This document shows, piece after piece, positions 1-11,726 of a stretch of DNA of 64,000 bases. Below the pieces are notes generated by a model. It made no database searches. It saw nothing but the letters and a program-made list of their open reading frames with translations, and was not told the DNA's origin. A program made the translations under genes and the position numbers. The stretch is from the NCBI GenBank assembly GCA_014898415.1, contig RCTD01000014.1:248001-312000 (forward strand). The letters are read 5' to 3'. Each line of letters opens with the position of its first letter. Within the stretch, counting starts at the first letter, position 1. Origin of the DNA: Stromatinia cepivora. Its lineage: Eukaryota; Ascomycota; Leotiomycetes; Helotiales; Sclerotiniaceae.

Positions 1-32
1 TACTTCTGTTCCAGTACTAACGAAAATTACAG

Positions 33-1475
33 TTATATTTGACAACGACACTAATGAGTTTTTCTTTATGGAAATGAACACTAGGCTACAGGTTGAACAT
101 CCTGTGACTGAAGAAATCACTGGAGAAGATCTCGTATCATGGCAATTCAAAGTTGCTGCCGGTGAACCATTACCACTCGATCAAGATACGATAGCTCAAA
201 GAATATCTGAACGTGGATGGGCTCTTGAAGCCCGAATATATGCCGAGAATCCAGACCAAAATTTTATGCCTGATTCTGGCAAGCTCGTTCATTTGCGAAC
301 ACCTAAACTTTCGGAAAATGTTCGAATAGATGCAGGTTTCGTTCAAGGGGATACAGTCTCATCTAACTACGATGGTATGATTGCAAAACTTATCGTGAGT
401 GGCCCAACACGAGAAGTAGCCATACGAAAACTTCATGCAGCTTTACAAGATTACGAAGTAGTTGGTCTAAGTACCAATATCGAATTTCTGAAAAAAATTT
501 GCAAAAGTCCTGCATTCATTCGCGGCGATGTTGAGACTGGATACATACAAAAACACCACGATGAGCTTTTCACGAATGAGATCATTGAGCCTGAAGCATT
601 TGCTCAAGCGGCCTTGGGTATCTTATCTCAAGAACTTTCCACCGCGAGCTCAAAGTCAATCCAAGGTCCTCATGGTGAAGCCATCGGTTTTAATTCTCAC
701 ATCCAACGAGAATTTAGTTTCACGAAACCGATCATCCAACCATCAAGTGATAAGCCAGACATATACTACGTAACCATTGATCAATCCGACCGCAACTTAT
801 ATGACATCACGGTCAAAGGACCCAACTTTGAAAAATCATACGCAAATGTCATCAGTGAACCAAAATCCCCTACTATCTCAACGTTCTTCCCACATACTAG
901 AATTGAAAGTACATTAATCCGACAAGATGATAAAATCACACTCTTTCAACAAGGAAAACAGATACAGTTGCAATTGGCGACGCCGGGATGGTATGAGAAA
1001 GCATTGGGGTTGAAGGATGTGAGGAATAGTGTGGTGGCGCCGATGCCATGTAAGGTTTTGAGGAATGAGGTTAAAGAGGGAGAGGAGGTGGGGGAGGGAC
1101 AGGCGTTGGTTGTGTGAGTTTTAGTTTCCTGTCACGGATATTTGTGAGATTGTGATGAAGTGAAGCTAACGTGAACCTTGTACAGGATCGAGAGTATGAA
1201 GATGGAAACCGTGATTCGGAGTCCACAGAAAGGCGTCGTTGCTAAGTTGGTGCATAAGGAAGGGGTGAGTAAATGTTCTTCCTTTTCTACTTCTGTCCCA
1301 TTGCGTTCCGATTCAGGGGTTGCATGTTTGAGGGATTAATGCTGATATCATGTAAAATAGGATATCTGTAAAGCGGGTACTGTGCTTGTGCTTTTTGAAG
1401 AGGTATGTTGTATCTCTCCTTTTCCACTTTCCTGATTCTTGAAGACTAATCATGTATATTTTACAGCATGAATAA
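33..1475 (+). CDS. mccA: Methylcrotonoyl-CoA carboxylase subunit alpha, mitochondrial (3' part)
   Basis: This is the C-terminal ~400 residues of the biotin-carrying subunit of 3-methylcrotonyl-CoA carboxylase, a mitochondrial enzyme of leucine degradation. Exons read 33-1113, 1186-1264, 1361-1402 and 1467-1475. Bases 1-32 are the end of an upstream intron (branch-like TACTAAC at 15-21, acceptor ACAG). The first exon carries the biotin-carboxylase signature EMNTRLQVEHPVTE and the C-terminal biotin-carboxylase domain. The biotinyl domain follows, split by an intron just before the ESMKME motif whose lysine is biotinylated. The last exon adds only two codons (HE). If the last intron were retained, a ten-residue alternative tail would result. 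The 5' part lies outside the window. Pyruvate, propionyl-CoA and acetyl-CoA carboxylases share the fold, but ending directly after the biotinyl domain fits the MCC alpha layout. Confidence 0.92.
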
Positions 1476-1697
1476 TGATGCAACACAATACCAGGCTGTC
1501 CGTCTACGAGGGAATGAGAATGGGAATGAACTTTATGAGTTGATGTATATTATGATTACTAGATGATTTTTCAACGATTGCTTTGCAGTGCATCCAAGAA
1601 AAAGAGAAAGAAAAATGCATTCAATTTTCGAAAAATGGTACTTTTTGCTGCTATGACTCCTCCATCATATCAATTCGATTAAGTGTCAAACATTTCA

Positions 1698-3363
1698 TCA
1701 CAATTTCTCCTCGGTCTCTTCAATAGGCATCTCGACGATTTGATCTACTCCCTCGTATTCAGGAAGTTGAAGATCATATTTTTGATAAATTTCCGGGGTG
1801 ACGAATCTAGACGATGATATTAGTTTATCATCTGTACACATATATATTTCGAACCAAATAAATCAAAGAAGATTAAAAAGGAGAAGGAAAAAGAAACCCA
1901 TACCTCCCGCCCAAAAAATGTCTTCCTTTGAAATATTTAACAAGAGGTTTAGGTGCAGTCAAACTAATTAAATATTGCGGCATGAAGTTTGCACCGGGAC
2001 CAGAAGAAGGAGGTCCATTGGAGATATCCCAGGAAGAGGGCGCGTCGATGGATGTTATGGGGAGGGAGGTTTCTTCCAGGGCGCTGATTATAGAGCCGAA
2101 GGGGTCGCGGATGGAGCCGGAGAAGGAGAATCCTGGGCGAGGGGGTTAGTGAGGGATGGTGGATTGGATTGGTGAGGGGTGAAGGGGTAGAGAGGGAGGA
2201 AGCTGGAAGTTGGAAATTGGAAGTTGGGAGTTGCGAGATGTGGGGGGAGGGGGAAGAGAAGGCGAGGATAAACATACCAAATATTGCATCGATTATATGA
2301 TCAGAATCTTTGATCGCCGATGAAAAATCATTGGTGAATGGGATGGAAAGATTGCGGAGTTGGGTTGAAAGACGCTAGTATGAGTTAATGTGTATAATTC
2401 ATAGATATGTAGACGCAGATGTAGATATCGAGACTTCGAATATCATGTTGCTTATGCATTGGAGGAAAGAAGGACGGGAGAAGAGAAGAGAAGAGAAAGA
2501 AAAGTTGAAGAGAGAAAAAATATACTTGGTAAAGTTCATTTTTTCCCGGTTTGGGATAGTAGATTGTGGGTTTGTAGCCGTAGTGCCAGAGATGACGGGC
2601 TGCTACTAGACCATCGCCTCCTGGGTCTCGGGTTAGTATTTGTATTACTAGGTATCTCTTGAAATGGGACTTGGAAAGGTGGCTGTGGGATGGGTGCGGG
2701 ATGGGGAGAAAGAGAAATTGATATACCGTTATTTCCAGGTCCACATGCTACGAGGATTCGACGGCCTTTGGTGGGAGGGTGGACTTTGTAGACTGATTTG
2801 GGTTGGGGTGTTAGTTGGGGTTTTTGATGTTGTATATATTAAGTGGGAGAGGGATTTTGGTGGTTTGGATATGTTTAAAATGAAATAAAAATATGAATTG
2901 GAAACACATTTCTTGAAAGAGGGCTTAAATGCCACTTTGGAGACTAGCAAATCAAGGAAGATGTACTCCATACACTAATATGAACACCCTTCTCCAACCC
3001 CTCTTCTCCCTCTCCTCCCTTCCTAATCCCCCACCCACCCCCCAAAAATCAAAAATCCATCTAACCCATCACAAAACACCACCAAAACCCCCCCCTCCAC
3101 CCTTCAAAAAAGTAAACAGATAAAACACAAAAAAGACAAACAATCATACCAACTTGCGAAACGCTCAGTCCCGCCAACTCCATTAATTGATCGAGGGAAA
3201 ATGCTCCCATGGACATGAGATCTACATCTAAAGCTGCGGCATTGGCGGCTGAGAGGTACTGTGGGTGTTAGTTTTTGGGTTGGGGTTTGTGGATGAGGAG
3301 GGGGGATAGATGAGGGTGAATAGATGAGGAGGGAAGAGAGGGGAGGTATACTTTGGCTGCCAT
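1698..3363 (-). CDS. NNR1: NAD(P)H-hydrate epimerase (AIBP/NNR family)
   Basis: This metabolite-repair enzyme epimerises damaged NAD(P)H hydrates so that the partner dehydratase can restore them. Seven exons read on the minus strand: 3352-3363, 3150-3258, 2727-2792, 2526-2620, 2278-2374, 1904-2132 and 1698-1806, giving 238 residues with all phases consistent. Family motifs appear in order: GAFSLDQLMELAGLS near the N-terminus, ACGPGNN continued as GGDGLVAARHL across an intron (nucleotide binding), DAIFGFSFSG, SIDAPSSWD, LISLTAPKP, KGRHFLGGRF and the C-terminal YEGVDQIVE. The first exon is only four codons (MAAK), so gene finders easily miss the true start. Six introns in 238 codons is dense. 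The 357-nt second intron is strongly strand-asymmetric. It converges on the carboxylase gene, about 220 bp away. Confidence 0.93.
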
Positions 3364-3989
3364 GATTTGAGTTGTGTTGTATTAAGATGAGATGAGATGA
3401 TGATGGGATATAGATGAATGATAATTGTAGGATTTCGTGGTGGTAGTTTAATAATTTGATAGCTAGCTAGAAGTATATAGCCGAATTGTTAGAAGGAGGG
3501 GTAGGTAATTCAGATGGGGTGATCAGTGATGAATTGATAGATAACCGGCAACGTTCTCAAGAAAGCGACGAATTGGAGATAACTACAAGTTTATATGATT
3601 TGAAAAAATAATAAATCCGAAGTACTAGGTAATTCCCGAATAAAACCACATTCGAATTATCACTAGGTAGGTAGGTAGGTAGGTAAAGAAAGGTCATCCA
3701 TCTCATAACTCTCCAATGCATCATTACATCACCACCCCCCCCCTCCATTTCCACCTATTAATTCCACCCCTGTATCATTTCCATTTCCACCAAAATCCCG
3801 CCCGCCCAATGAAGAAAATCCGCTAACCGTAGAAATCCCGAACCCTCAAATAATTTCCACATCATCATAATACAATACCGGTATACTACATACGAAATCG
3901 CATTACATTTCTCCCGACCAATTCACATCATAGCATACTTCAGATCTGAATTTCACAAAGAAAGAAAAGAAAAGAAAAGAAAAGAGAAG
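3364..3989. promoter_or_regulatory. Divergent promoter region, epimerase / bS16m
   Basis: This 626-bp gap lies between two divergently transcribed genes and must hold both promoters. It contains GATGAGATGAGATGATGATG-like purine repeats near 3385-3400, a TAGG tetranucleotide run at 3664-3684, a run of eight or more C around 3737, and an AAAAG repeat (3959-3985) directly before the bS16m start. No convincing TATA box was found. Confidence 0.5.
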
Positions 3990-4815
3990 ATGGTCGTACG
4001 CATCCGTCTCGCGCGCTTTGGACGCAAAAGAGAACCAATTTATAATATTGTTGTTGCGCAAGCTCGGTATTTTTTTTCTTTGCTTTGCTTTGCTTTCCTT
4101 TCCTATCACTTCCTATCACTTCCTATCACTTCTTCCCATCCTCTCTCCCGATATACCCCTCAATGAGCGCCTACTCTCTACCTTTCCCCCCCCGCAATCA
4201 TCCCCTCAATCCACCTCTCCCGTTCCACCCCCCCCCCCCCCCCCCCAGAAACCAACCACTGACCTCTCCCAACAGCTCAGCACGCAACAGTCTCCCCCTC
4301 GAAGTCCTCGGCACCTACGATCCCATTCCCAAACTACCCGCCGATGGCGAGGGACAAAAATTTAAAGATATACGATTAGATAGTTTGCGAGCGAAGTATT
4401 GGTTAGGAGTGGGGGCGCAACCGACGAAGACGGCGTGGCGATTGTTGAGTATGGTATGTATGATTGATTTTTTTTGGGTGTTGGGAATTTGAAATAAGGA
4501 GGGGGGAAGAGAAGGGAGGGAGGTCGAGAATAGGGAGAACGAAGAAAATGCATCAAATGCAGATGATGAAGAAGATTCCCCTCGCAATTCTATCATCAAG
4601 ATAAGATATCCATATACAAAGCAGAAGCAAAAACAAAAGCAAAAACAAAAGCAAAAACAAAAGCAAAAACAAAAGCAAAAACAAAAGCAAAAACAAAAGC
4701 TAACCAAACCCTCTCACACCCACAGGCCGGCCTCCTCGAACCACAATACACACCACAAGCCAAGAAACCCACGCCCCCAACCTCCAACAAACCGATTTTA
4801 AAAGCAGATGTTTAG
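3990..4815 (+). CDS. MRPS16: Mitochondrial small-subunit ribosomal protein bS16m
   Basis: This is bacterial-type S16 of the mitochondrial ribosome small subunit. Exons read 3990-4066, 4276-4453 and 4726-4815, giving 114 residues. The N-terminus MVVRIRLARFGRKREPIYNI is the S16 signature. LEVLGTYDPIP follows in exon 2, then DSLRAKYWLGVGAQPT, also characteristic. The short third exon is proline/lysine-rich. A second in-frame acceptor 27 nt upstream (exon from 4249) would insert nine residues. I prefer 4276 because it restores the conserved RSARNS spacing and a CTGAC branch site lies just upstream. Intron 1 ends in a run of 19 cytosines. Intron 2 holds a 12-bp satellite. Confidence 0.92.
4629..4700. 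repeat. 12-bp tandem repeat inside bS16m intron 2
   Basis: Six perfect copies of AAAAACAAAAGC lie within the second intron of the ribosomal protein gene. They end just before a CTAACC branch-like sequence and the CACAG acceptor. Read antisense, they give a meaningless Phe/Cys repeat. Confidence 0.95.
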
Positions 4816-5436
4816 GATTCGGGATGTCAATGCTAGCTAGCCATTCGATTCTTTTGATAGGGGTTTCTGGATGAGGATTAGGATGAGGATTGGGATGGGG
4901 ATGAAGGGAGATGGGGAGGATAGATATATTGAGAGTGATTAGAAGGAAGCAATATTTCTACGATATGACGATAGAGACGTGGCACCACATGAGGGATTGA
5001 GGAAGGGTGTAGGGTGTATTTACACATATCATGGTACACAAAAATGGCTGGGACGGACTCTGTCCAAGGAGGGGACAGACATCTATATTCATGGACGATG
5101 GATTGTGGAAATATATTTCAGTGATGATATGATATCACAGGACGAACATAAACTGGCGTCCATTTGTAAAAAAAAAAAAACAGGAGCCCGGCTCAAAAAT
5201 TGATCAAGAATTGATATCTTCTATTATGAAGAAAGGCCGTTATATATCATCCTCATGTCCAAACCCTATTTACATCCAAAGAAGGTCCCAAAAATTATGG
5301 TACTAATGAATGAATAAACATCATCTTGTTCAACTTTTATACCCATGCCACCCAGAATGCCAAATAAACGACTGGCGCCTTGCCGATCTATGATTTCAGA
5401 TGCAGTATGATTTTGGATATAATTCCGATCGTAATT
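4816..5436. other. Convergent intergenic spacer
   Basis: This 3'-to-3' spacer lies between bS16m and the amino acid transporter. It holds GGATGAGGATTAGG-like G/A-rich repeats right after the bS16m stop and an A-tract near 5168-5180. No coding signal was seen. Confidence 0.6.
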
Positions 5437-7207
5437 TCAGTGCCCCTGCGCTGTGAAAAGTAAGTTGATCGTTAGACAAATGACCAATACGCAAAGACCA
5501 TAAATAGCTAATGCTAAAGAAAGTTTTCGTAGGATGGTTTTTCGCCAAGGGACAATCATTTTGATAGACTGGCCAAGTAAACCTTGACCTTCCTCCACAT
5601 CTTCATCAGATTCAGCTTCATCATCTTCCTTTGTTAATCGTTGATGGTGAATCGAATCTGGCGAAGAAATCTTGTAGTAAAATAGTCCTGGTAAAATAAA
5701 ACTAATGCTCGTACTACCTGTACTTCCAACATATGCAAGGACTTTATCTAGCGATGATACAGTGACTGCTGTAAAATAGCTAAGAGCAATGATAACTGTA
5801 GTAATAATTGCAAAGCGAGTTTCACCAATAGTATCGTTTCTTGCGGTAGGTCGAACATGGCCGCCGGAAAGTAAAGGGGCTGATCGTGCAGGCGACCCAG
5901 TAGGTGAATGGCGTGACTTCCAGGAGTTTGGACGCCACTTCAAGACTGCATCGACTGATGCTCTGCAAGGATGCACTTGGAGTGGGTAGGAGAACATGAC
6001 AAGAATGACGATTGCTGCTTTAGCGATTGTTGAAGCAGTGGATGGTATATCTATACTTGTTAGTTTCATGAAAATGAAGTCTTAGTGATGAGTCCTTACA
6101 CATTCCAACAATGTTTCCCTTCACAGCATTACCAAAGGATAGATAACCAGTGATAGCAACTAAAACATATATCGAAGCAGCACTTCCAATACTGGCCACA
6201 ATAACACTTGTTGTTCGCCTGTGCGAGTTATCTTTGATCTCATTCAGAATAGAGAACATCTGTAATTGTTCAGTATATCAACGAGGATTTTGAGTAATAA
6301 CTACTCACATTTTGATGGCAAGTATAAGCAAAGACAATGACAGGGAAACTTTGTAAAGTTGGGATTATTCCTCCCCACTCAACCACTCTAATTGGACCTC
6401 TGTCTGCCATAGTGTCTCCTTTAACAAAGTGGTATACCACAAGTATTACAAGATACCCAATAGAGACCAAAGCCACAATACTGGTATACTTCAAGGAGTC
6501 AAGACGTCTTAAATATGAGAGTGGAATAACAACAAACCTAGATATTAGTCAGTATAACCATATAAAATGCGTAGGACCAAACCGACATAAATATCGTCAC
6601 CCAGAATTTTCGATCCATAAGAATTGGGATGGACTCTGCTCCCTGGTTGAAACCAGTAGCAACTCCTGGCATTAGATCACCAATAATGATCAAATAACTA
6701 ACGCCCACACCGAAACACTTAATAGCAATAGCCGCATCGAAAAGGACCGCTGCATTGGGGTATGTAATCTGCGATAAAGCGAAGAAAGATGACGTCCCTC
6801 TGTCAAGGTATTGAGCGCATTGGGATTGTAAATATAAGCCAAAAGCTGCCATCATGCCCGACCATACTATAACAAATGTTCCGAGTAGTATTCCCATATG
6901 TGACATTGCTAGAGGCATAGCAAGTGTACCGGCACCAACGACTAAAAGGTTCATCGTCAACAGAATTCCATAGAAGCTTGAGGCAAAACATACTAGTATT
7001 GAGAAGGTTGACATTGCTACTAATCCAAGATGCTTGTCCGTGAGGCAAATTCTGTTCTTTAATTGTTCGACTTGATTTCCTTCTGCACACGAGCATCAGT
7101 TATGTCCTCATACTATCCTTCTTTCCTGATCAATTTGCCTACCTTGAGCCACGGCTAGATTCTGAGCCACTTCCATTTGGACCGCCAACAGTTGAATATG
7201 AAACCAT
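5437..7207 (-). CDS. AVT-type vacuolar amino acid transporter (AAAP family)
   Basis: This is a multi-span membrane protein of the amino acid/auxin permease family, most like yeast Avt5/6/7 transporters of the vacuole. Six exons on the minus strand (7143-7207, 6994-7082, 6587-6941, 6309-6537, 6100-6259, 5437-6050) give 503 residues. After a hydrophilic N-terminus, NLLNTIVGAGTLAMPLAMS (first helix, split by an intron inside ATC) is the family hallmark. Further motifs are FAYTCHQN and VMFSYPLQVHPCRASVD in a later helix. A charged acidic loop (DDEAESDEDVEEGQG) precedes the last helix. About ten to eleven hydrophobic segments are visible. The donor of exon 3 is a weak GTCGGT, chosen because it alone keeps the frame. 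Amino acid export from the vacuole is inferred from the family, and substrate choice cannot be read. Confidence 0.88.
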
Positions 7208-7676
7208 TTTGTAGTTGTGTTCCTCGTTCTTTGAGGTGTCGGTGAGTGCTTGCTGCTATGTGAATAATTGACGTAGGTAGGTAATTGACGTATGTATTTG
7301 TGCGGAGTTCTCGAAGAACTGTCCTGATCCTACAACTTTCTTAACACCACCATACCCCTTTGCGTACGGTCGTGAATATTTTCAGAGTATCGTCTGAAGA
7401 TTAATCGAAGACAAACGGATGTAATTGTCGAAGTGGATGTCGCGCAATTAAGTGGTAATCACACCTAATGAGTGAGGGCCAATAATAAAAACGTGCCCAA
7501 TAGGGTAATGGTGAAGCCGTTATCAATGAGCGATCGCCAAGCTAAGCCACCGACTAAACATAACCTCGTCAGCCTTGCAGTACTCCGTACATTTTTGGCC
7601 TCCTTTCCCCGGATTATTTATTTAGAACCGTTGGAATTTACGATACCTTCCTCACGTAGGATTTACTTACTTCACA
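7208..7676. promoter_or_regulatory. Divergent promoter region, transporter / RO-10-like gene
   Basis: This 469-bp shared upstream region lies between the amino acid transporter (-) and the RO-10-like gene (+). It holds one copy of the recurrent 10-mer TACTCCGTAC at 7581-7590, about 90 bp upstream of the RO-10-like start, and two nearby GACGTA(G/T)GTA elements (7270-7295). Confidence 0.5.
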
Positions 7677-8357
7677 ATGGATAATACGTTCGATAAGACA
7701 GCTTCGGAAACCATTGATCTCTTGGAAGCGCGATTACGGAGGATAGAATATGCTGTGTGTGGTCATATTGACACTACATCTATCACAAGCTCCGATGTAT
7801 CTATATCTGCGTATGAACGACTTGCAGATTTAGAACATGTTCTACATGGACTTGCTTCAAAATCAAGAGTTATTCAAGATTTATTGAAATTACGTGAGTT
7901 TATCTTATTTGAGCTATTCGGATGTGGTAACTAATGCTTTCTAGATGCAAGATATCCTGACCTCTTTCAATCCATTGACCCCGATCAATTACCTACCACA
8001 CTCGATACGGCCAGTATTTTGTCTATCATATTAGCGTCCGCCAGCTCATATCCATCAACTGCTTCTCGATTAACATCAATTCTTGACATGCCAATTCCAT
8101 CAGCAGAGTCGTCCGCTCAACTCATCGATTTACAGCCCCGAATCGCGAAAATTGAAGCTCTTCAAGTGGCACAAAATGCGGACCTATCAGCTCTGAGGCA
8201 AAGAACAGCGGCGGTCATTCAACGTTGGTATACTGTTGATGTATTGCGAACTGGTGAAACCTGGGCAGAGTTGGAAGAAAGAGTACAGCACGTGGAGCAA
8301 AAAGTCCGAAGAGCCACTGTGATGAAACGGTTGGATGATGACATGGCTCAGGAGTGA
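7677..8357 (+). CDS. ro-10: Nuclear distribution protein RO-10-like (possible dynactin p24-type subunit)
   Basis: Two exons (7677-7893, 7945-8357) give a 209-residue, mostly helical protein without membrane segments. Its N-terminal part (ETIDLLEARLRRIEYAVCGH) and C-terminal coiled coil (TWAELEERVQHVEQKVRRAT) resemble the fungal RO-10 nuclear-distribution family, named for Neurospora ropy mutants with dynein/dynactin defects. The 51-nt intron has a CTAAT branch and CTAG acceptor. Heptad-like spacing of Leu/Ile/Val supports a coiled-coil adaptor. Family assignment is by recognition of sequence style rather than a catalytic motif, so it is moderately certain. The related role of apsA further along the window is a coincidence of location as far as can be told. 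Confidence 0.7.
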
Positions 8358-11300
8358 GATTCATATATTGCAAGATGAATACTGTTTCAGAATCTTGATA
8401 TCTCCCGGAGAGAACATATACCAACGGATTAGACGTCATAGTGAAGTGGGATGTATGAGAAACGTCTCTGGGTCAAAGCAACATTGACATCTCGACGTGA
8501 CCATGACTCATGACTGTATTCTACCGTTATTCGAGTAATTGCGGAGAGATATTCTTTATTTTCTTCGATGGGGCGATGATACTACGGTTAAGGAGATGGA
8601 AGAGTCCGGAGGTTGTATGATCCGCGTCTCAGACATTGGCTATAAACATATCAACTGTCCGAGCTATGACATACTAGCTATCCTATGTATGACTCAGCTA
8701 TATCTGTAGCATTTGCTGTATTACCGATGCGAAGGGATGAACAGCCGTTACCCGGTGGAAGTAGTTGATGAGTCCGAGGCTGCACGCGCTTCGAAGACTG
8801 GAAATACCATGTGGCTACCAAATAGAAAGTATACCACACGTTGACACGTTTACCTAGGTGGTCAACGTGTTCCAATACCCAGAAAACACTTTCTCATCTA
8901 AATCTATGACGTTGGTGCTATCACAAACCGTGATATTATCCCCTTTGACGTTATATAGCGCCAACGAATCCGAATAGAAAATCTATGCATGAGGATAATA
9001 AGCCCGGTTTCTTATTCGATATCTTATAAGACCCTTATGTTAACCCTGGACATGGCGGATACAGCACGAGCCATCGGAAACGTGGGGGAGGCGTTTGATT
9101 GTGGCAGAAGATCTCATTCGCCTTTTATCCATCGGTGACAACAAGGCTATACCGATGAACATATGAAGAATAATTTTAGAGAATAGTGCCCTGGTCCATG
9201 TTTTACAACGGTCTTTCTGACACAAAAAAAAGCAAGCAAAAAGCTCATTCGATGGTGTAACATTGTCATCATGTCAATAAGGCTTGAAAACCCTCGCAGA
9301 ATCTCCCTTTTGACGTAATGTTAGGCACATGCATGCATACGCTACCAAACGCTTTTTGCAGCAACCCATTCGCAGGACTAGAGTTCATATCGCTCTGAGT
9401 GAGCTCGTGATGTGAAAAATGAATTATCTATGAACTCGGAATCAAAAGCAACAACGTCTTTTCTTTTAGATTATATTGATTTGTGCACACTTGATAAGTA
9501 CACACCGACATCTTCAGCATGCACACAGCATGCACAACTGCACACACCTGTCAGGAACCAGGACGAGCTCAAGGTCTGTGTGTACAGCAGCGCCGAGCTG
9601 CGATCTCTAGACTGTAGGTAACCTTACCTAATCAATCATACCTGGTAGCAATCATGAAATTAATTTCAGTGGAGTTCAAGGAGTCGATGAAAATTACCGA
9701 GAGCGCGAAAAAAGATGGAGAAAAAAGAAAAGGTTGTCCCTGAAAGTTGAAACGTGGATGATGACTGAGTGCAGAGTCAAAAATGGATGGCCCACAGACT
9801 GACTACCCTTGAATAAAAGTAATTTATTTGAAGAAAGTGATTAGCGGAGAATATCTCAAACTCTTGAACGTTCTTTCTTTTATGGGAGAGTTTGAGAGGA
9901 TTTGAGTGAGATTCGTGTTCTTTTTCTTTTGGGGAGGGTTCTTGGGGAGAGAAGATTTTGAAGGGATAAGATGATATATATTCTATCTATATATTTACAT
10001 ATTTATACATTTATACATTCGAATAAATACAACATCATATCATGTCCTCCGTATAACACAAAATGAATAAATCAAATGTACCTGACTAAAGTTTAAATCC
10101 AATCAAAACATCCAACAAGTTGAAAGTTGAAAGTTGAAAGTTGAAACAACTTGGACCTGAAATCTAGAAACAGCTGGGAGTCTGGGACATCAGGGTACGG
10201 GGCATTAGAGCCAATCCCTCAAAGCGGGCGCACGGAGTCTTGCCCCATCGTTCGATCAAATTCAACCAATACCATTCGCTTGACGCCCAGTATCAAATCT
10301 TATAACACGATAACTGGTAGAGGTTAAAAAGGTTGAGTTCGAAAGATTGATTGATTGATTTGATTGATTTGGTTGATTATTCGCCATACGTTATAGGTAT
10401 TGTAAATGCAAAAGTTAAAAGGCACAGGAAGGAAAACAGCCCGAGTACAAAGATTGGAAATTAATCAAATGGGAGCTTCTTTATTCTTTATTCTTTATTT
10501 CTCTGCTCAATCCTCAATCGAATAATAAGCCTCACTCCAATCTATATATGAAATTTCATTTTCTACCTGGTAAAATAAACAATGCTCTGCTCTGTAATTC
10601 TGTGAATCAATCCATCCATCCACCCTCAGAACTTTCAATTTGCTTTGATTTGAAAGTTAATCATTCAAATTAATTCATTAATTTTTTATTCTTTTGGATA
10701 ATTCTAGATTCTTTTTCTTTACTTTTCTTTCCTTTAGGACTTGCTTTAGGAATAGGAATAGAGAACGGAATTCCAAAAAGTTTGTAGTTGAACTTGGCAT
10801 TTGGCACTTTACGAGTATTATTAAATTTACATTATTTCGGACACTCCCCATTCAGTCTAAACTTACTACAAACTTACAAGAAAATACACATACCAATCTC
10901 AATCTCTCCTCTCTCTCTCTCTCTCTCACTCACTCAATCTATCACTCTATCGCTTTGCCGTCTGTCTCACTCTACTCAACACTTCATCACTCATCAACTC
11001 ATCACACACACTTTTCAACCCCAATACTACGTTTGCTGCACTCCTGGCAGCCACATCCATTCATTTTTTTATTATTCATACATTCATACATTCATTCATT
11101 CTCACATAACAAACTAATTCCCAATTCACTCACTCAAAATTCTCATCCTAACTTTTCCATCCTCTCTAACCTTTCATCCATCTACCCCATCCTGGTACAC
11201 ACATCACACCACCACACAACCACACACACCTTTGCCTTTTTTGATTCTCGTACCGTTGCGCGTATCATCCATCCCCCTTTCTACCACGCAACCTCCACAT

Positions 11301-11726
11301 ATACCTTCGATCTTATTATACACTCTTTGAACACTATCACTCATACTCGTGATATTGGTTTTTATTTTTTTTAAAAAATAGGGTGGCTGCTGCTGCTGGA
11401 CTGTGGTTAGCTTTCAATACAATACCCAAATAACGATTGCGTTGCGTTGTGTTAATTCGATTCATCCGGAAAACCATTTGCTTGCTTCAAATCATTACAA
11501 GTAGATTCCTTATTTCAGTCACTGCAAGCTGAAACACCATTTCGACGACACCAACTTATTCTACGAAACTCTTCGATATTTGATTTTCTTTTTACCTTTT
11601 TCTTTCATCCTCGATATACGATTCGTTCAATTGAATCGAGGGCCCATATTTGCGACGATAATAGCTTGGGCGACATTAATAATTACCTTCAACAACCACC
11701 TCCTCTCGATCTTTTAAATCCTTTTT
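8358..11726. other. Long non-coding stretch: RO-10 3' side and SHO1 promoter/leader
   Basis: No supported gene lies in these 3.4 kb. It holds a 10-bp inverted repeat at 8836-8870, GTTGAAA repeats near 10120-10145, a TTGATTGATTTGATTGATT run near 10345-10375, and a (CT)n tract at about 10908-10930. From about 10850 to 11700 the plus strand is strongly pyrimidine-rich, as is usual for fungal leaders, and probably belongs to the SHO1 5' UTR and promoter. Confidence 0.5.
8836..8870. repeat. 10-bp perfect inverted repeat
   Basis: ACACGTTGAC (8836-8845) and GTCAACGTGT (8861-8870) are exact reverse complements separated by 15 nt. The spacer holds the palindrome CCTAGG. It could fold as a hairpin or act as a dimeric factor site. 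No flanking gene structure explains it. Confidence 0.8.

Noticed and set aside
4315..4707. 130-codon minus-strand frame with FCFC repeats
   Set aside because: It is produced by the 12-bp satellite in the bS16m intron plus antisense of exon 2.
10694..11374. 226-codon plus-strand frame upstream of SHO1
   Set aside because: Composition follows the CT-rich leader (Ser/His/Leu/Thr from pyrimidine repeats), with no domain or conserved block. It most likely lies in the SHO1 promoter or leader.
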